Of a DNA stretch of 64,000 nucleotides, positions 12,654 to 23,541 are shown piece by piece. Numbering within the stretch: the first letter of the stretch is position 1; every line of letters starts with the position of its first letter. Source of the stretch: Metallyticus violacea (lineage: Eukaryota; Arthropoda; Insecta; Mantodea; Metallyticidae); contig CM060833.1 in the NCBI GenBank assembly GCA_030762175.1, positions 158,728,501-158,792,500 of the forward strand, written 5' to 3'. Below the pieces are notes generated by a model. That model made no database searches, was not told the origin of the DNA, and saw nothing but the letters and a program-made list of their open reading frames with translations. The translations under genes were made by a program, and so were the position numbers.

Positions 12654-12855
12654 ATCGCTGTCGCAGTGCGAGGGGGGGCAGGAGGAGGGTGGGGAGATGA
12701 GCGGGGACATGGGGGGGCCCGTGCCCACCACAACCGCGAGCTCCCCCGTCACCACGCCCCCAACTGGCGAGCCCCTCACGCACTTCTTCCACCAGAGTCC
12801 GGAACATTGCGTAACTTCCTTCGCCGCTATCAACAAGATGCGCCAGAACACGCAG
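12654..12855 (+). CDS. Kelch-like (KLHL, BTB) protein, first visible exon
   Basis: This is the N-terminal exon of a BTB-kelch protein, the family of substrate adaptors for Cullin-3 ubiquitin ligases. It is flanked by an acceptor (TTGGTTACAG) and a consensus donor (CAG|GTGAGT). The reading frame ends in phase 0 with NKMRQNTQ and continues in the exon at 41020 as LCDVVLKIG, which is the standard start of a KLHL BTB domain. The first possible Met in frame is at 12697 (MSGDMGGPVPTTTASSP). Codons before it (SLSQCEGGQEEGGE) could be coding from an earlier exon or 5' UTR. The segment after the Met is Pro/Thr-rich and low in complexity, then HFFHQSPEH and SFAAINKMRQ form the pre-BTB helix. The exon is GC-rich against an AT-rich background, as expected for real coding sequence. 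The overlapping frames here are shadows. Confidence 0.85.
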
Positions 12856-13084
12856 GTGAGTTCTCAGAGAATCTCATATCTAGACCACGAATTATAGCGT
12901 AATATTATCCTAAAACATGTACATAATGTGTAACAAAAACGCTTACAAATATAATATCAGAATTGCAGGAGAACTATAAATTTGTTTAAAATGGTTTTAT
13001 TAAATTTGAGGCAAAAAAGATTGTAATTTGATACAAATACACATTTAAACATGTAATAAACAATTCATTGTACATCACAATATA

Positions 13085-13236
13085 TTCCTCCATATTTTCA
13101 AGAGTTATTTAGGACCCGTCGCTGCGATCGTAAAGCATGATCTTATGTAGTGAAAACGATCTCTCGACATCACGGGATGTCATTGGTGGCATTTGGCACC
13201 TGGATTATGTTTGCTGATATCATGGCTTATAAAACA

Positions 13237-13275
<39 letters not shown>

Positions 13276-13440
13276 ACGTCTGCTTTTTAACTGAACGCAA
13301 CTTTGTTTTTGTTGTGAAGTACACCTCTCTGTGCAGTTCCAACTGAGATTTCATAATACAGCATACTTTTTTTGTCACACACTTGAGACAACGCCATTTT
13401 TCCATGGTGGTAAAATCATCATCCATAATTTTCCAGAATG
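13085..13440 (-). pseudogene. hAT-superfamily transposase C-terminal relic
   Basis: On the minus strand the segment near 13090-13200 translates as PPMTSRDVERSFSLHKIM, then LYDRSDGS, a stop, and ITLENMEEYIVMYN. This is the conserved hAT C-terminal (dimerisation) block, which normally reads like DVERSFS.YK.IL.DRR..LT.ENL..YL. Further upstream on that strand is a short frame (MDDDFTTMEKWRCLKC) split from the block by a (TA)n microsatellite at 13239-13273. Stops and the TA insertion show it is dead. Similarity may extend to about 13700, but I could not define that part. Confidence 0.7.
13239..13273. repeat. (TA)n microsatellite
   Basis: A perfect TA dinucleotide run of about 17 units, lying inside the hAT relic. 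Confidence 0.98.
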
Positions 13441-14163
13441 TTATGATGCGACTCCATGGATTGTCTTTTGTTCTCGATCAACTCTGAACAGATGATTGTT
13501 TTCTGTTCCTTATGATCAGCTGTTAGGCTTCTAGAGATCCATTCAACACAAATCTTTGAATATGACATTTGACAATATTATGTTAACACTGTTGAGAGAG
13601 GTGTATCATGTTGAACAGCAAGTTATTTCATTGATGTAAAGCGATAGGCTGCCATTTTTTTATGATGAAGAGCTTGAATGTAATGTGAAGGTGTTTTATA
13701 TTATGATTCTTCGCTAACATTTTCAAAAATAAACACAAACATGTTTAGCCTCAGGACTAGCAATGAAAAGGTGAAGTATTTTGACTCCTTAGCTCTCCAA
13801 GCAAAAACGAAGTATGGGCTGTGCTTTGAACATCATTTGGCAAAACTAACATGCAACGCACTTAAAATATCGTATATTATTCTTTAATAATACGACATTT
13901 AAAATTAAATTTGACGCACTAAAAGTTATTTTAAAGCAAAACCCCCACTCACCACAGTAGCAGAGAGAACTTCATCCGGTGTTATTCATTCTTTCTTCAC
14001 GAGCTGTGCAAATGTTTTTAATTTCCAGAGAATTGAAAACTTCTTTCTGAACTTGGGGTTGACACAGAGTGCATAGACTTTTGAAAAAAATCTGCGAATA
14101 TTAATGAGTACAAATTGCAAAGGTAGCCGTTTCATTGTAAGAGCCATAGCATCCGTAGTTGTG

Positions 14164-14480
14164 TTCTTCTTCTTCTTCTTCTTCTTCTTCTTCTTCTTCT
14201 ATGGCTGTACAACGCGAGATAGGGCCATAGCCTACCACAACGACCTCTGTTTCCTCTACGTCCGTCTTACGACTTCATTGGTAGAGGGCAGTATTGTGAT
14301 CAGCCCACCACGCGGCTCTCCAGATCGAAGAACGCCACTCTTCATCAGGCAGCTCCTTAATTATTCTCATGAAACTGGGAGGAAACCGTTCCAGACCTGC
14401 CTAATTTAAAAAATTCATAAGTACGTACCGGGAATCGAACTTGGGTCCACCCGAGTAATCATGGGAAGGGGGGGTTCAGT
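14164..14480 (-). repeat. SINE-like repeat with (GAA)n tail
   Basis: Read on the minus strand, a B-box-like GGACCCAAGTTCGATTCCCG lies near 14429-14450. A body follows, and the repeat ends in a (GAA)n tail of about 12 units (TTC on the plus strand at 14164-14200). The body (CTATGGC.GTACAAC, TCTTACGACTTCATTGGTAG) is shared with 61223-61480, which also abuts a TTC/TCC run. This points to a tRNA-derived SINE family whose 3' end carries a simple repeat. The open frame across it is a chance frame. Confidence 0.7.
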
Positions 14481-14668
14481 ATCACTCTCGTAACGACAGT
14501 GATAAATTGTTTCTTATTTCAATTTAAAATGTTTCTAAATGAATAGGAGTGGAAACTTCAGCTGGGCGAGTCACCTATTGAATAGACTTGCGATCTTCCT
14601 TTATACCTACATATCGTACAAAATTACGAGGTGGTTTAATAAAGAGTTTGGCTCCCATTCTAATATAT

Positions 14669-14949
14669 ATTTTTTTTTGTTTATTTACGGACGCTCTTTA
14701 ACATCTCAGGCCATGAGCGTCCCATTCAATTCAGGGCGTGACAAATTTTGCTCAGAGGCCTCTTCTTTCAGGCTTGAGTTTCTTTTTCGTACCGTAAATG
14801 TACGACAGGGGACCCACGGCTTTACTTCCCTTCCGAAGGAAACCATACTTAGGATTTTTACGCCCGAAATCTGTCCTGCCCGGGATCGAACCTGCGATAT
14901 TGGGCTTAGGAGGCAAGTATGGTTACCACTACACCACTAGGACCGACCC
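14669..14949 (-). repeat. tRNA-derived SINE (GTGTAGTGGTTACC family), near full length
   Basis: On the minus strand the A box is GGTGTAGTGGTAACCATAC and the B box is AGGTTCGATCCCGGGCAGG. The family body follows (CGTAAAAATCCTAAGTATGG, CTTCGGAAGGGAAGTAAAGC, ACGGTACGAAAAAGAAACTC, GCAAAATTTGTCACGCC), then a 3' part ending in GTAAATAAACAAAAAAAA. The internal pol III promoter is intact by eye. The predicted short proteins over it are artefacts. Confidence 0.9.
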
Positions 14950-15059
14950 TATTCTACTAGAGGGCAACAGCAACATCTTTATTTGGGGGTCATAAATACT
15001 GCTCTCTATTCTGTTGTCACAAGACATTCTGAAGCTAATTAGTTGTTTGGTAATTGTTT

Positions 15060-15985
15060 AAACATAGCGTTTCGAGTGACAGTGAAAAAGTGGATAAGAT
15101 TAGAATTCATGGTGTGGGTCAATTCCTTTTTCTGGGAGGTAAAATGAGAATTTACCTACTTAGAGTGACACATGCCCTTCCTATGAAACTGCCGGACTTT
15201 GGGTAAAGGAGTTCAAGCATGAAAAACATACCTCAGCCTAGAGCTCCAAAATCAGGCAATTTGTTAATTAAATCCATAATAATGACAAAGAGCGAGTTAG
15301 GGAGGTCAAGGGCATCTCGACTGAGCGAGTTATTTTGCATAATGAATTACATATGAAAAAACATCCCGCAAAGGGTCCCGCGTCTGCTCACTCCGGAGCA
15401 AAATCCGAAATCGCGTACAAATATTTGCAAAAATTGAAGAAATTTGTGATTATGGACGAACGTGCATTCATTACTACATACGATAAACGAAACAGAACTC
15501 TAAACAATGAACCGCACGAAGTAAACTAACTCCGAAAAAGGTGAAATGCGCTCCAGGTGAATGTTTTCGTATTTTGGAACGCAACATTAATTCTCTTGAT
15601 TGACTACTTGAAGAAGGAGAAAAACATTACTGGAGAATACTAACCGTCACTTTTTGAGATCATGAAGACGATCACGCTTTGTTCGGCTATGGCGAAATAG
15701 AAGACTTTTCACCATGACAAAGCACTACTGCAATCAAGCCGCGTCGTTAGAGACAAATTGACCGAATTAGGATTTGAAATGTTCCCCATCCAACCTGTTC
15801 ACCTGATTTCACTTGCTGGGATTGCCATATGTTCCCGAAACTCAAAAACTTCCCTGCCTGGACACAATTTAAGTCAAATGAAGACGTCATACAGGAGATA
15901 ACTGAGAACCTCAAAGAAACACACTTCCACGAGAGAATGAACCTGGAGAAACGTTGGAGCAAATGCGTTGATCTTTGAGGGAATT
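15060..15985 (+). pseudogene. mariner transposase relic (second lineage)
   Basis: This is a degenerate, nearly full-length mariner coding region with several frameshifts. Recognisable pieces in order are: an HTH and linker near 15290-15400 (ERVILHNELHMKKHPAKG..ASAH, equivalent to ILH.ELHMKK.SARWVPRLL); THYDKRNRTLNN-like sequence at about 15475 in place of the first catalytic motif region; EEGKNITGEYY near 15605-15640; and a tail at 15750-15975. The tail contains an altered P...SPD segment, MFPKLKNFPAWTQFKSN, EDVIQEITENLKETHFHERM and EKRWSKCVDL. The sequence differs from the AGTCCATAAG lineage, so it is a separate mariner group. The ends were not defined. Confidence 0.75.
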
Positions 15986-16172
15986 GTGTCAAAATATAAA
16001 ATACATTGCAAAACTGAACTTGTTCTGTTTAATACAAAAATGAAGTTATTTATTAAACCACCGTCGTAGTACACATATAGTCAAAAGCGATCAAATCTCC
16101 TGTGATAGATCTTCCAAAAATGTCCAATGGAGCGTGTCAGTCTTTCACTGCAAGGTTATAATGTTTTATTTC

Positions 16173-16219
16173 AATAGTGTTTAACGCCCATTTTTACTAC
16201 TGTGGCACCACAGGTGGTA
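16173..16219 (-). repeat. 3'-tail fragment of the TGGCCGAGG SINE family
   Basis: On the minus strand this 47 bp piece reads CACCTGTGGTGCCACAGTAG then TAAAAATGGGCGTTAAACAC. It matches the 3' end of the SINE at 25928-26196. The rest of the element is absent. Confidence 0.75.
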
Positions 16220-18340
16220 AATATATTACCTTGGAGTCTCATATTGAACTTAATAATTAACAATGATATTAATGATAATAACAATAATAGTAACTAGCGT
16301 TATTTTCCTTCAGCTTTTTTGTCAGCCTATGTACAACGGTACAGACCCTCGAACATGGCTTAGCAACCTTAGAGAAACAATATCGCGCCTACAAGGGGAG
16401 AGTATACCCTACAGAAACACGATCCTTGGCTAATCCAATCCAATTACTACGTAAAGCTCTCAATGGTGTTCTGCAGGCTGGGCATGGCATGAAATTGCTT
16501 GTTATTTGTTAAGTTTGCCAGACATGCGGTTTTACCCGGAACAATTCCTTTTTCTTGCTTTGTTGCGCGTACTATTCTAATCAGTAATAATATTTTAAAT
16601 GTTCCGTTTTTAGCTTAATTGGACAAGACATCCCTTTTAAAAAGGTTCTGCCACATGGTAACGATTTACAGCATCGTTGGAAATCATCTCTGAGTACATT
16701 TCTTTTTATGCCTGATGCAGTTATTCTTAGGCAGTCAGATGTGAGCATGCAAGCAAACAGAAGGTGGAAGGAAAAAAAAAAAAAAAAAAAAAAAAAGGCG
16801 GGGGGAGGAGTTAAATGCCTACATCAAATAGCTGGGTATATTTGATAGATTTGTTAGTTTCAAAAAATTAAATAATAACTATTAATCCTGGTTAAATTCA
16901 TGCTTAGCATGTTTCCCTCCAATGCTTTTAGGAAAGAGAAATGCTTGCTTTAATGGGCATAAATTGGAGGGATAAAATAAAAATATACTGTCATTTACTT
17001 GGTAAAGCATGAATTGTTTATATATTTCAGTTACAATGAATCTTACAGCGATTTTATATAAATGTACTTGCAGATAACAATATGCTCAGAGTGGCAGTGG
17101 CGGCTTGCAATCTGAATTATTAGTAAACCTCTTTTACTGAGAAAAAATCATAAGATATTTTGTAGATTAGCTGAATTCTCATGTCTTATAAAAGTTATCA
17201 CAAGTAATATCACGAGAGGGTCTGAGATTCACGAAAGTAGTGAGTGAATTTATTTGGAAAGCTCAGATCCTATTTATCGTATTTATTTATTAGGACTTTT
17301 TATCGAATAAAATAAGAATTTAAACATTAATCCTCCAAACTTAACTTGCAAGATTGTAATAATTGTATATTGTACTTAACCTTTTCAAGCAATCCTGCAA
17401 CAGAAGAATGTCGATTGTCAGTAATAGCAATAGAGAAGAGCAAAATATGTGATTAGGACTATTTCATGAATAGAATAAGAATAAAAGTGTTATATATATA
17501 TTTGAAATTTGCGCACAGAATATTAAAATTTGTCATACTTATGAATGAAACCGTGAGGCTATTACAATAGCTACCATTCGATTTTCTAATACCAACTGAG
17601 GAAAAAAAAAATAAGATGATATAAAGTGTGTCTATTTTTCTTTGTATTCTGTGGTTTGTAATTCCTAATAGTAAGATCAAATTGCACATTTGACGCATTA
17701 CAAAAATCTTTGAGGAACCCTCCATATTGCGTTATGATTGCTGCCGATTGTCCATGTTTTTGTTGCTATCAATAGCTCCCCACCGCTTCTAGAAAAAGTG
17801 ATCAATGATGTGTGTTAAGGAATTATATAGTGGAGACATAGTGTTGGCTACACTGACCACAAGACAAATGCACGTCGCGTGATAAAACGGATTTGATATT
17901 TTTTTTTCTCCATAATTTCACTCCCCGTATTCTGGCTGTGATTGGTCAAAATTCAAAATTTTGTTTCGTTTCATTGGTCGATTTTAAGATGGCATCACAT
18001 GAATGAAATAGTCACTATAAAATTTAATTTCAAATAACGCGGATTTATGACAGTAAGCAATAATTGCATTTATCAAAGCACGTGAACTATAATATCAATA
18101 CGAAATCTGATTCTATGAATAATACTCCACTCAAAATTATTTCACAGACTGAAATAAAATTGATAAAATTTTTCTGATAGTCAGGGATGCTCACAACTCC
18201 AGAAATGTTAATTCCTTTTAAACGTGTCATTGAATCTATTCAAGAGACTAGAAGAGTGCTGATAGCAGGTGATTTTAGTTCTGAAGCTCAAAATACTGAG
18301 GGCGACAGCACGACCTATGACAAAGTTATTACGGCAGATG
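16220..18340. other. No recognised feature apart from a poly-A run
   Basis: A run of about 25 A, followed by a G-rich stretch, lies at 16772-16796. The rest is AT-rich intron sequence without identifiable elements. Confidence 0.5.
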
Positions 18341-18720
18341 ACCACTGAAATATAAATATAATATATGTATGTTGCAAACGTAATTATAATAATATTTCAT
18401 ATACTGTAATTAGTAATGTAGATATCATGTATGTACCTATGTATAATACGACATAATGTTAACAAGTGAATTCGTGGTATTTTTTCTGTTACGGTAGCTA
18501 GGAAAGTCAAGAGGGTCCTAAAACTCTTTACAACAAAACCGAGGGTCGAGTGCAATGCTACATTTAAAAGGACTGCATTTTCAGGGTTAATAAACTAAAG
18601 TACTTTTAAATCCGCTAGGGCTTTGAACCCAGCAGGCGTTGTACTGTTAACCAATGTCAACAAATGTTTTAACTTTCAAAAATAGCGAATGGCACGTATA
18701 TCAATGGAAAATGTACGTTT
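18340..18720 (+). repeat. Interspersed repeat, copy A (paired with 41565-41960)
   Basis: This block matches 41565-41960 in order. Shared segments include ATGTATGTTGCAAACGTAATTA, a TGTAATTAGTA stretch, a TTACGGTAGCTAGGAAA segment, AGGGTTAATAAACTAAAG, TACTTTTAAATCCG and GTTGTACTGTTA, then a GCCAATG/CCAATG...AACAAATGTTTTAA segment. The two copies differ by many substitutions and small indels, suggesting an old dispersed element. I cannot name the family, and ends are approximate. Confidence 0.7.
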
Positions 18721-18964
18721 GAACTTTTAAAGATATAGAGAGTATTTTAAAACATAAAATTACTCCTAAGTTATAAAATGACGACGCTTGCAAATTAACA
18801 TTGGATTTATTTTTCCAGTGGCTTTTATTTCAGTCTGAATAAAAGAACGACTCATCCTTTCAAGAAGAAGTGCAGTATAACATTCTGAAAATTAATATTG
18901 ATGTGCAGACAAGCCTGTAAGAAACAGACTGAGAAATTCAGGGTAGAGATCTAGAATCCCCTTT

Positions 18965-19560
18965 CAGTCCCCTCGTTTGGCACGTCAGCACAATGAAACC
19001 CGACTAAGATTTGCTCAGAATCATTTTAACTGGCAACTCGGCGATGGAAGGCTGTTCTCTTCACAGACGAGTTAAGGTTTCGTTTAATGGGTTGTGATGG
19101 TTGTAAACGTGTATGGATATGTCCTGGCGAACGTCTTGCTCCAGCCACCGTTATTGAACATGACAGATTTGGAGGCGGCTTGATTATGGTTTGGGCTTGC
19201 TTTACCATTGAGTCTCGGACAGAGCTTGTTGTTGTCCCATAGCTGATGTTTACATTAATAATATTATCCTTCAAAATGTCGTACCCTTTGCTTATGGTAT
19301 GGACCCATGTATGACAATGCTTAATCTCATACAACACGGAATATCAAAGATGTCCTACAAGAATGCCAAATTCGGTCAGGCCCTGACCTCATTCCGATTG
19401 AGCATCTGTGGGATAAGCTGGTAAATTTGTTCGAGAGCGTCCTGCTGTGCCGCAGAGCCTGGGAGAACTCGTAAATGCACTCACTGAAGAATGGAAGAGA
19501 ACCCACAAATTTTTATTATGAGACTGGTGCGAAACACATGCTACGTGGGTGTTATGAAGT
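18965..19560 (+). pseudogene. Tc1-like transposase relic
   Basis: Coding remnants in order are RLRFAQNHFNWQLGDWKAVLF-like sequence at 18998-19060, FTDESRFRLMGCDGCKRVW at 19055-19110 (carrying the first catalytic Asp), GGGLIMVWACF at 19173-19205, and an LGELVNALTEEWKRI tail at 19460-19500. Frameshifts and stops separate them, and the second Asp region (QDNA) is lost in the 19210-19350 stretch. The family is Tc1 (DD34E). The left and right inverted repeats were not identified. The minus-strand frame over 19026-19337 is a shadow. Confidence 0.8.
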
Positions 19561-20486
19561 CATCACAACTGAATGTTGAAATAACTGTAGAAACATTGAT
19601 TACTAAACTGTGTAATTTTGCATTTCCACTATTAATCAATAATGTGTTCGTATTTCTAATCCTGTGAAATGAAAATTTGTTAGAATGCCTATTTTAATTT
19701 TATACAATTCTTCTGTCTATAATTACAAATTGTCAAAAATTAAACTTTATCAATATTTATTTTGGGACTTTGATTTAAACATGTGTTCCTCTAATTTTTT
19801 AGCAATGTATGTATAGCATTGCGAATTGCGTTGCCATGCGACAATTATTTGCATGAATATCTGGGAATAATTGAAAATTAAGCCCTTAATTGTACTCCGC
19901 ATGGACTGCGATATTCAGTTGTTTGCTACAATTAACATTGCCATCTGTATTACCAAGCAATATAGGCATGAGCATATCAAAGTGTAACCTCAATCTTATT
20001 ATTTACACAACGTAATATTCTTCTGCAAGTTAAATACTTTTGTGTAATTATGTATTACATTTATTACTCTTTAATATATAAATAAACAACAAGATATCAC
20101 GTTATGCTTTGATGCGCAATATTTTACAAGAGAACTAAAGGAAATACGACCGCTCTATAACAAGAACAATTTGTGATATCGCGAAGGAGTTTATTTCTTA
20201 GGAAATGAATGTTGGTAACTCTACTTCCGTTCCCGACTTTGCTGTAGTAACAGGAAGATTTGTGTTATCATGTTTCAAAAGCTGTTATTGTTTTTAAAGG
20301 CAAGTATAAATATTATTTTAATGATATTTTGGTAATTACGAGTATAATTAATGTATTGTTATTTTAAAGTATAGTCTGAAAGTTAAACAGATGTCTAGGG
20401 TAACCATATAGAAGCATGGATAAATCTATTATACAGTTCAAGGACATCTCTCGCTTATCGTGCTATGCGCTTAGTAGGAAAATGAG

Positions 20487-20535
<49 letters not shown>

Positions 20536-21090
20536 AACTACCTGCTAATGCCTCTGGATGCGGGCGAATATGAACAATTTTCAGCTGGCATAAAATTATT
20601 ATTATTGAAATAGCAATAGTCAAATAAATTGAATACTTTTTTGTATGAAAAACAGTGCATTTCATTATGGGATGTGATTTTTCATGTTCTCTGTATATTT
20701 TAAATACATTTTTATACAAAGGTTTTTCATCATGCTCATATTTAGCCGAATTTTTCAATAAATAGGTATGAAAATACAGGGTTTCCGAAAATAGTTATTA
20801 ACAAATTTTAAAACAAATAAATGAATCCGCATTAAAAATTATAAAGGCCATTAACTCATTTTTTTTCTCTATTCATGTCCTATATAAGTATAATGTATTC
20901 CATGATAAATAGCCTATACTGAAACATAGGAAAACTATATTTCCACTGCAGATCGTTAATATTAATTATTTGCATAACTAGATTCAAACAGAGACAGAAG
21001 TTTCCTGGAGACAGAGAGAATTGCAGTGTTCATTCAATACGAGCATTCTACCTATATTGTTTAAGAAGAGGTTGTATGCATGTTGCTTAT
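19561..21090. other. No recognised feature apart from a (TA)n run
   Basis: This is AT-rich intron sequence. A TA microsatellite at 20488-20531 is listed separately. The 3' end of the preceding Tc1 element may lie in the first few hundred bases, but I could not see an inverted repeat. Confidence 0.45.
20488..20531. repeat. (TA)n microsatellite
   Basis: A perfect run of about 22 TA units, producing isoleucine-tyrosine chance frames on both strands. Confidence 0.98.
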
Positions 21091-21095
21091 TGACA

Positions 21096-21600
21096 CAAAT
21101 ACTGAGAAGTGGGTAACACGCTTGAGACTCGTATTTGAGAGGTTGCGGGTTCCAATCTCTAGAAATCGGTCATCAGTTTTATTTATTTTTTTTTTTTTCC
21201 GTCGTTTTCCAAGGTCTCTCAGGCAAATTCTGGATAGATCTTTTCTGAATGTTTCGTTCTCCACTGTCATCTTATTTCATTGTGATACTTCTGCTACAGG
21301 GTCGAAAAAGCCAAACAAAGTGGGCTGATGTTGCATACAGTGTGACGGTGCTTTGCGCTACGGAAGGATTTCTGTCCAGACGTCAGGTATGGAAGCGGAC
21401 CTTCTGAGGGACTTGAACATCTTGAAGAGGGAACTCTGTAAACTTCGGGATATTTTATGTGGAAACAATGTTAGGAATGTCTGGATGTCATCCCTTCCTT
21501 CCGGAGGTGCCCCCTTTGGGGAAGGGGATGGGCACAAATGACCAGCCTTTGAGCAAGACTGAAATGCTGAAATGTCCTCCTTCGTTCACTCTAATACCAA
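21096..21600 (+). repeat. SINE-like repeat (GGCACAAATG family)
   Basis: A tRNA-like segment with a B-box-like GCGGGTTCCAATCTC lies at about 21145. After a poly-T-rich stretch, the segment from 21390 to 21600 (GGAAACAATGTTAGG, TCCGGAGGTGCC, GGCACAAATGACCAGCCTTT, GAGCAAG) matches 55040-55245. Shared order in two places shows this is an interspersed repeat. The tRNA origin and unity of the two halves are inferred. Confidence 0.55.
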
Positions 21601-22297
21601 AACAAATGCGAAAGTTTAAATGAAAAGACCTATGTTTATTATTTCTGGTTATACATTTTTTAAAAGAAGCATATTATAAATGCCTCACATTAAAACATGC
21701 TGATTGTTACCGCTAACAAATTCATTTTCTATATAATTTGAAAATTTCGTATAGTTTTCTAGTGACACAAATAACTTGCTTTATTAAGAAAATTTCAGAT
21801 TTTTTACAGGTTCTTTTTTATTTTCGCGATGGTGATTACAATGCTTAACTACATAGTAACACCATTTGAAAGTGTACAAAACCCTTATGAATGTCAGGGG
21901 TGATCATAACAATGGACTGTTGAGTTCGCAGCCTGAATGTGGAGGGAGACGGGACAATAGAGATAGCTAGAAGCGGTGGTAGGTCGAGGGAGCCTCCAGG
22001 CTTGACTTTAGTCTATAACAGTAGCATTGTTCATAGCGATCAATCGCAAACATGTATGGTAGAGAGAGGGGATGAGGTCTAGAAAACTAATGTGCTATAG
22101 TTAAAAGTTCTGAAATTTATCGCAAATTTCATTTTTTACATTTTACAAAAATTATGGTTCCAGTAATATATTTTTTTCTGTTAAAGGGGATAAAAGAATT
22201 TCTGTGTAAATTATTCCATTCATTGAACCTAAGTTCTTCAAGGTCGAGAAACATCTGATTCTACGGCCGGAATAAATTACGCCATTCTACGAGGATA
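21601..22297. other. No recognised feature
   Basis: This is AT-rich sequence up to the mariner end at 22298. Confidence 0.5.
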
Positions 22298-23541
22298 AGT
22301 CCATAAGTTTCCGGCCTAACCATTTTCAAGATATGATAAAGACAGAAACCTATATATCACTTTTCAATACACTTCTCACATCTTTGAGTTAACATTTCAA
22401 TACCCCCCCTCCAGATAATTAGAAACCTTGTCTGCAAAATGGACATAAACAACATCTATCACTTTTTCGTCACACTTAATTTTTTTTCCCTCGAAGGTTT
22501 TGAGAGGAAATAATCACTTGGAGCTAGATCTGCACTGTAGGGTGTATGGTCGATCTCCTTGAAGCCACATTTCTTCACAGCTTCCTTTGCAACAAGAGCT
22601 GTGTGTGCAGGCCCGAAGAAAGCGCACGCCACCACCCAGACTTTCTCGCCTTTTCCCTTTGATGGAAGCACGTAGTCTGTGCAGTAGGCCGGCACAGTAC
22701 TCCCTGTTTACTACAGTGTTCCTCCCCTTGAAGTCAATGAAGAGTATTCCTTCACAGTCCCAAAAGATTGTGGCCATGATCCTCTTGATTCACTGAGTGA
22801 CCTTGGCCTTTCGAGGCGTAGCTTCGCCAGGTTTACGCCACTCTCTCCATTCATTCTCTTTCGGACAAGGAATCATTGTAGATGACCATAGTTTCATCTC
22901 CTGTAACAATGATTTGCAGAACTTTTCTGTTGTTGCCACGGCAGAGCTCCAAAAATGCCTGAAATCAGATGATTTGCTGCATTTGGATTGAGGAACGAAG
23001 TATAGGCACCCATCTTGTGCTAACCTTATTCATGTTTAAATGTTCATGAATAATTCGATGGACTGTTGTCTCAGAAAGGCCCAACTTTGCTGCTATTTCT
23101 ATAACTTTGAGCTGCAGGTCTTTCATAATTTCTCCTTCCACAAGAGCAATTGATGTTTTCAGGAGTGAGTACTCCAAAGGCCAACCTGCACGCTCTTCAT
23201 CTTCAATGCTCTCTCGGCCCATTCAAAAAAGTTTGGTCCATTTTTTTACGATAGAATATGAGGGGGATGCTTCTCCATATACTCCGGCCAATCGCTGTTT
23301 AATTTCATTTACAGTAAGCCCTTCTTTTGTAAAGAACTTAATAACAGCTCGATTCTCTATTTTAAACATGTCACAATGTTCTATTTATAGCCTTCTTTAT
23401 ACAACTATGTCTTAACAACTGAAAACAGCGGCGTGGAAGTTACAGCTGCAATTTTATTTACTTAACAGATAAGGTATGATACCAGATAAGGGTTTTGTGA
23501 AGGCGACAATCCTTATCGGCGAGGCCGGCAACTTATGGACC
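22298..23541 (-). mobile_element. mariner element, full length with dead transposase (copy 2)
   Basis: Both inverted terminal repeats are present (AGTCCATAAGTTTCCGGCC at 22298, and its inverse ending at 23541). Each is flanked by TA, so the element is 1244 bp. The transposase runs on the minus strand from ATG at 23370 (MFKIENRAVIKFFTKEGLT) to about 22350. The HTH region is well kept (MGRESIEDEERAGWPLEY, SETTVHRIIHEHLNMNK). The HDNAP motif that supplies the second catalytic Asp is deleted: the frame reads from GGGVRF into ACTHSS. The last motif (PYSADLAPSDYF) remains. Frameshifts also occur, so this copy is inactive but could still be mobilised if its ends work. Confidence 0.92.

Noticed and set aside
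14539..14940. 133-codon open frame
   Set aside because: Most of it lies in a tRNA-derived SINE read in reverse. Near-identical short frames recur at 29303, 40558 and 46494 for the same reason.
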